Source of the DNA: Eublepharis macularius
Taxonomy: Eukaryota > Chordata > Lepidosauria > Squamata > Eublepharidae
NCBI RefSeq assembly: GCF_028583425.1
Contig: NC_072795.1
Coordinates: 71,810,001-71,874,000, forward strand
DNA length: 64,000 nucleotides
Reading direction: 5' to 3'
Position 1 is the first letter of the stretch. Every line of letters begins with the position of its first letter. The notes under the pieces are model-generated. The model worked only from the letters and a program-made list of their open reading frames with translations. It searched no databases and was not told where the DNA came from. The position numbers and the translations under genes are program-made. Of this stretch, positions 59,241 to 64,000 are shown in pieces.

Positions 59241-59639
59241 TTGTAGGAAGGGACCTCGTATACAAAGGTGATAGATTCCAGTTACCGCCTCTCATATAGC
59301 CATCTTCCTTGCTAGCTAATTCCCCCATAAATCATATTTTTGCAAGGAGACCATTTACGGTAACTTAAGTTTATAACTGAGGCAGGAGAGCCCAGCATTA
59401 GACTAGATGTGATTACACATCTAGCAACACATTATAGCAACATACATACAATGCATTATTAAGGAATTAAGCATTTAGATGACCTTCTAGTCAGCGGCAG
59501 TCTTAGCTATTCTGGGCCCCTTTCTGGGCAAAAGTCAATGATAGGCCCCCACACCCCACTTATAGCAGTTCCTTGCTGTTGTAGCCTGTGTCTTATCCCC
59601 ACATGGGGCTTTTGAAACCCGATGCAGCAAAATATTATG

Positions 59640-59860
59640 CATGCCTACTCAGCATGAAGCCAATTTGTATTCAATAGGGCTTTCTCCAAAGTATGGATTG
59701 CATTGTAAGGTTGTGCTCCTATGCACGCTTTCTTGGGAGTAAGCCAATCGAATACAGTGGGATTTTCTTTAGAATAAACACTCATGACATTGCACTGTAG
59801 GGATATGATTTTATGATCATTTATCAGGAAATAATTACCATTGAACACAGTTATACTACT
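59640..59860. repeat. Dispersed squamate repeat with 'GGAGTAAGCC..AATACAGTGGGA' words
   Basis: CATGCCTACTCAGCATGAAG, CAATAGGGCTTTCTCC, then GCACGCTTTCTTGGGAGTAA and GCCAATCGAATACAGTGGG form two linked copies of a roughly 70-80-bp motif common in squamate DNA. Single copies lie near 8925 and 24370. The family is uncertain (perhaps the 3' part of a LINE or an old MITE). Confidence 0.45.
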
Positions 59861-60006
59861 TACATCTGACAGAACCGTATGATCAATTTTTTTCTTAAAG
59901 CATCATTTCCCTCTATTCTAGGGGTATATCTCCAGCTATTAACTAATTGAAACCCATATTGAAAATGCCTGTTTGGCTAGGATTGTGCTGATACACAGGG
60001 CAAACG

Positions 60007-60802
60007 TGTGATGGGCTGCACTTTTTAAAAGTTTAGAAGTGCTGCACAAACAGCTGAAGGACTGTGAAGGGTTAATACTTCACAGAAATAGAGAGCCTTG
60101 AGTGACAGGCTACTCCAAAGAACCTGATTGGGTAGCATGAGCTGAAGCAGAGAAAGACCTCTGAACTGGATGCTGGGGAGTAGGGAATCCGATTTCAGCT
60201 CTAGCTGAAAGGAGTCAAGTACTGGGAGTTTTGAGATTTAGCCTTGAGAGAGAGCAGTTTAACACAGACAGGAGAATTGGAGGAAAGTTGGCAAGCAAGT
60301 TTGGGATGTAGGTGCAGACTCCCATTTGGGCCAGAGATAGCGGAAATTTCCCTACCCAGTCAAAAAGGGAATTAGCTCTGAAGAGTGAAGAGATCCCTGG
60401 TCTGGTGTGGTTAAAAATTGCTTTTGGAGACCTTAAGGGTCAGTTAAAAACTAAATATGAGTACTGGTGTTTCAAGAGAAGGGGATTGGGTACTGGAAAG
60501 AGGGTATCAGCCTTCGGGAAATCAAAAAGAGTAAGAGAATAATCAAAGTGTACTAGAGGGTTTAGGACAACACTGGAACAAAAGCCTCTCAACATAAAGA
60601 TTTAAGTAACTGTGAAGAGCTTAAGAAACTCTCATTAGTCTGAAACATAAAACCTTATGTCTGTGCATGCGCTCATTTTATCTTAGAGTTAGCTATATTG
60701 AGTTACCTCAGAAATTTTCAACCTCTGATTTCACCTAACATTTTCCCTTTACATTAAATAAAATATTTTGTTATTTTTGAAATTAAAAATTCCTCTAGCA
60801 CC
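60007..60802 (+). mobile_element. Possible solo LTR
   Basis: It begins TGTGATGGGCTGCACTTTTT, contains the purine-rich stretch typical of squamate LTRs (GAGAGCCTTGAGTGACAGGC, GAAGCAGAGAAAGACC), and near its end has TACATTAAATAAAATATTTT. A final CA near 60801 is possible, but no target duplication was found. Confidence 0.35.
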
Positions 60803-60860
60803 ACTTAAGTTGTTTAAGTCATCATCATAAGAATCTATACAATGATCTCAGCATAAAGGT

Positions 60861-60885
60861 GAGAGAGAGAGAGAGAAGAGAGAGT
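60861..60885. repeat. (GA)n microsatellite
   Basis: GAGAGAGAGAGAGAGAAGAG run. Confidence 0.8.
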
Positions 60886-61089
60886 CTAATTTTTAGGAAA
60901 AACAGACATGTGGGGTGGGAGGGAGAGTGTTTTGCAACAATTTGCACTCTTCTCTCCTGGATACAATTAACTCTTCTGTTCAAAAGCCAGCCTAAAGTCT
61001 TTTTTTTGCTTGCCTTTCTAGTGGAGGTGAGAAAACCCATGCTTTCTTTGTATGTAAATTCACAGCAATGAGTAAACAAAATGGAATAA

Positions 61090-61370
61090 TGGTTGTTGTG
61101 GGTTTTCCGGGCTGTATTGCCGTGGTCTTGGCATTGTAGTTCCTGACGTTTCGCCAGCAGCTGTGGCTGGCATCTTCAGAGGTGTAGCACCAAAAGACAG
61201 AGCTCTGTGACACTGAGATATCTCTGTCTTTTGGTGCTACACCTCTGAAGATGCCAGCCACAGCTGCTGGCGAAACGTCAGGAACTACAATGCCAAGACC
61301 ACGGCAATACAGCCCAGAAAACCCACAACAACCATCGTTCTCCGGCTGTGAAAGCCTTTGACAATACATC
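61090..61370. mobile_element. 281-bp fold-back insertion with 12-bp TSD
   Basis: Arms 61089-61202 and 61222-61335 are inverse complements at 113 of 114 positions (one C/T difference), with a 19-base loop. The insert is flanked by identical AAAATGGAATAA (61078-61089 and 61371-61382). The right copy continues past the arm with CGTTCTCCGGCTGTGAAAGC, so it is the longer copy. Words such as TGAAGATGCCAGCCACAGC and GGCGAAACGTCAGGA belong to a repeat common in squamates, which I suspect is the 3' end of a Penelope-like retroelement. The long target duplication fits retroposition with inversion. Confidence 0.7.
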
Positions 61371-61382
61371 AAAATGGAATAA

Positions 61383-62130
61383 CTCCATATGGAATTGCAC
61401 TGCAAGTGATCATTTTTAGGGCTGGTTTAGGTGGGTAGCCATGTAGGTCTGTAGTAGAAGAGCAAGATACATCTGACAAAAGGAGCATTGACTCTCAAAA
61501 GCAAAAGCCCTTGAAATGTAGTTGGTTTTTAAGGTACTTCTGGACCCAAATCTTGCTTTTTTGGGGCTTCTAACTGTCAGTATCTCCATTTTCCTCTGTG
61601 AACTAAGAAGGCAGGGTCTGAAAAAAAGTGCACTACCAAGCGCTCTGGGCATCATCCAGAGAGCCTGCAAAACACAAGGTGGCTTTCCAGGTTCTTGAAA
61701 AGGAAGACTAGAGTCCCAGTAAGAGAGGCAACTGCAGCAAGAATAACACGTTCCTCCTTGGTCCTCTTCTTCTGAAGTAAGCAAGAGGACCAAGGGACTC
61801 CCTGCCATGGCTGAGAAGAGGTCACTCTAAGACGGGGCTGACCCCACAAAGATGGAATTGATTTCCTGTTCCTTATTTGCAGTTCCTAGTTCCTTATTCA
61901 CAAATCCAAACACAAATTTTGAGGAAAATGGAAAAGTTTTGCACCCCCAAATAAGATTTGGAGTAGCACATATCATATACCTCACACATATCATATACCT
62001 CCATATTCAGAGGACTCTGCCCTCCAAGGGGTCTTGCTGGGTCTTGCTCCAAAGCCCAATTATTATGCAAACTATTTCAAAGTAGGGTGCCCCTGGAACA
62101 AATGCACAGGCAGAAAGGGGAGAGGAGAAG
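61383..62130. other. SORCS1 upstream intron, no assigned feature
   Basis: Nothing recognised. Text around 61430-61520 (GGGTAGCCATGTAGGTCTG) looks like an old dispersed repeat. Confidence 0.4.
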
Positions 62131-62133
62131 CAG

Positions 62134-62335
62134 CATCCCAAAACAATCTTTGGATCACCCCGAATCACACAACTTTTCCTTTTTCTTACATACAAACACT
62201 CACAGTTAGTATGTTGATACTCTCCCACTCCAAAAGTGTGACTGTTTTTGGAATATGAGGAATATGACCATGATCCTAAAACAATTCCTCGACATCCCAA
62301 AACAATCTTTAGATCACCCCGAATCACACAACTTC
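62134..62335. repeat. Direct repeat of about 43 bp, offset 159 bp
   Basis: CATCCCAAAACAATCTTTGG then ATCACCCCGAATCACACAACTT starts at 62134 and recurs from 62293 with one G/A change. It is part of a larger local duplication that also involves 62755-62870. Confidence 0.75.
62168..62288. repeat. First copy of a 115-bp duplication (second at 62755-62870)
   Basis: CCTTTTTCTTACATACAAAC, ATGTTGATACTCTCCCACTC, TGTTTTTGGAATATGAGGAA and ATCCTAAAACAATTCCT all recur in the same order at 62755-62870 with only a few base differences. Offset about 590 bp. Confidence 0.8.
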
Positions 62336-62524
62336 AAACTCCAGAGACTTTCCTACAAGAAGACCTGCACTGGTATCAATCCAAACACTGATTCTGGCAT
62401 AAACCGCAACTATTTGGGCTGCCTCCAAGAAGTTTGTATTGAGGAAAAGATGTGCATAAGGAAACAGAATGGCTCCATGTCCTCTGCACCCCAAAATTAA
62501 GCTAAGACCATCACATATCATACA

Positions 62525-62610
62525 CAACCCTAGAGTTCCTTGATGGTCTCCCATCCAAGTACTAAGCAGGACTGACTCTCCTTAGCTTCTAAGAGCTGAG
62601 TTGCCTGGCC
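62525..62610 (-). mobile_element. Truncated 5S-rRNA-derived SINE, minus strand
   Basis: GATGGTCTCCCATCCAAGTA then CTAAGCAGGACTGACTCTCC and TTAGCTTCTAAGAGCTGAG is inverse-complemented 5S rRNA sequence (..TACTTGGATGGGAGACC) as found in 5S-Sauria-type SINEs. It lies between the two copies of the 115-bp duplication. Confidence 0.7.
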
Positions 62611-62754
62611 CAACAGAAATATATAAGAATAAATTTTTAAAAGGGCATATTAGTACATTTTATCATATACATATATGTAATACATCTGTATACCCATCAA
62701 ACCTTCTCTTCCCCCCCTCTATATTCTTCATACAATCACTCTCAACTTCGTCAA

Positions 62755-62870
62755 CTTCCTTTTTCTTACATACATACACTCACAGTTGGTATGTTGATAC
62801 TCTCCCACTCCAAAAGCTTGACTGTTTTTGGAATATGAGGAATATGAGCATGATCCTAAAACAATTCCTT
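62755..62870. repeat. Second copy of the 115-bp duplication
   Basis: See the copy at 62168-62288. The two differ at a few sites such as CAAAC/CATAC, TTAGT/TTGGT, GTGTG/GCTTG and GACC/GAGC. Confidence 0.8.
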
Positions 62871-63078
62871 CTCAGCGAGTCATACTGAAAGCAATGGGAG
62901 TGACACCAGTACCACATTTATTTTGATGGGACATGTAGAACTGCCCACAAATCAGTAAAATAAAGGAAATTTCAAAATGCTTACAAAGTAGGTAGAGATG
63001 TATTTTAATGCTATTCTCTAGTTGTATATTTTCTCATTTATCTCTATGACTAGGATAGCTACAGCAGTATCTCCAGTT

Positions 63079-63150
63079 TCTCTCTCTCTCTCTCTCTCTC
63101 TCTCACATACATACACAAACGCGCACACGCGCACCCACACATACATACTT
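63079..63150. repeat. (TC)n followed by (CA)/(CG)n microsatellite
   Basis: TCTCTCTCTCTCTCTCTCTC runs into ACATACATACACAAAC and GCGCACACGCGCACCCACAC, an alternating purine-pyrimidine stretch. Confidence 0.85.
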
Positions 63151-64000
63151 AGAGACCAATATTTATGTAGCTATTTAAACAGAAAACAGTGGCATATTGT
63201 TCTTTTGCATCTGAGATCAAGCAAACTATACTAAAGATAAAACTTCTCAGCATTGCAAAACACCTAATTTAGAGTCGTCAAGAGTCTCCCCTGTGAAAAT
63301 AATTAGCTCTTGAATTAGTTTAGGTCCTTCACAGAGCTTCATTGACTTTATCTGCTTCATTTGCAGAATTAGACACAATGTGCAAAAAATGTTTCTGTAA
63401 CAGAAACCATTCTTTGCTTATCATTCTCTCATCAATGGACATATAATGAATAATAATAACAAATAATTTGTTAAAAGAAGAGAGACGAGGATTTAATTTA
63501 CAAAGAGAACAAAACAAAATTAATTTGGTTTCTAATGTAGTTTTGCCTGAATAAGGGCTGACTTTCACAGTATGTGAGCCAGCAACCTTAATTAGACATG
63601 AAGATCTCCCCACAAACACTCATGGACATCTCTTCCCACATGTTGAAAATGTGTCCCGGGTTCCAAAGAGCTGTACAACTAGTCTTGCATACTGAGTGGA
63701 GCACTGGACTTGTGTTTCTGAAGCCCAAATTACAAGTAACGTTGGAGTTGAGACTGGAGCTCTTGATGTTTACTATGAAAAAATACTGGGGGAGGGTCAT
63801 GGGATTTGGGTCTGAAGAAAGGAGGATAACTCTCCCCCCTTGTTTCCACAAATAGGCATAACATTAAATGTATTTAAATAATTATCAGGTTATGCGCATA
63901 GGGCTGGATCCAGATTAATATTTCCATAGGTGCAAGGTCTTCAGGCTACACAGCTCAGTTTCCTCATCTCTCCCCTACCATGGCAAACCAAATAGAAATA
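63151..64000. other. SORCS1 upstream intron, no assigned feature
   Basis: Open frames on both strands near 63590-63855 overlap each other and show no SORCS similarity or splice signals I trust. No repeat recognised. Confidence 0.45.

Overview
This window is vertebrate nuclear DNA, most likely from a squamate reptile. It has no operons or continuous bacterial-style genes. It is AT-rich single-copy DNA interrupted by transposons. Squamate affinity rests on a Sauria-type tRNA-derived SINE (35571-35775), two 5S-rRNA-derived SINE copies (50590-50770, 62525-62610), an RTE/BovB-type LINE fragment (49681-50390), CR1/L2-type LINE pieces and many non-autonomous hAT elements. The species cannot be named from the window.

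The only protein-coding gene I can support is the 3' end of SORCS1 (sortilin-related VPS10 receptor) on the minus strand. In transcription order the exons are: juxtamembrane exon 51154-51253; transmembrane exon 39968-40073; cytoplasmic-tail exon 39705/39697-39865; alternative last exon 29492-29556, followed by the 3' UTR. Splice phases agree at every junction. The tail exon can be read into its own donor, where a stop codon lies inside the intron start and gives a tail ending in GK. Alternatively it is spliced over 10.1 kb to a last exon ending in STKEIPTCINV. So 29.5-64 kb is SORCS1 intron, about 24-29.5 kb is probably its 3' UTR and flank, and 1-24 kb is downstream intergenic DNA.

Most other structure comes from transposons. 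Five insertions have perfect or near-perfect 8-bp target-site duplications and hAT-type ends but no transposase, and instead carry satellite-like arrays or simple repeats (241-3021, 14105-19065, 37108-38698, 46715-47250, 57355-58182). Five more full-length copies are simpler or have weaker ends. The 4.96-kb element at 14105-19065 is mostly three unrelated minisatellites. Elements with clearly different ends share internal modules: a 115-bp hairpin-forming unit occurs in 40748-42073 and 57355-58182, and a GATGATGTCA-type block recurs in at least five places. This points to modules exchanged between hAT families and is the least ordinary feature of the window.

Other notable items are a 281-bp fold-back insertion (61090-61370) with 113/114 identical arms and a 12-bp target duplication, a 207-bp palindromic MITE (6493-6699), and an imperfect stem-loop (23799-23940) near the possible end of the SORCS1 transcript. 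Long AT-rich stretches between these features showed nothing I could assign.
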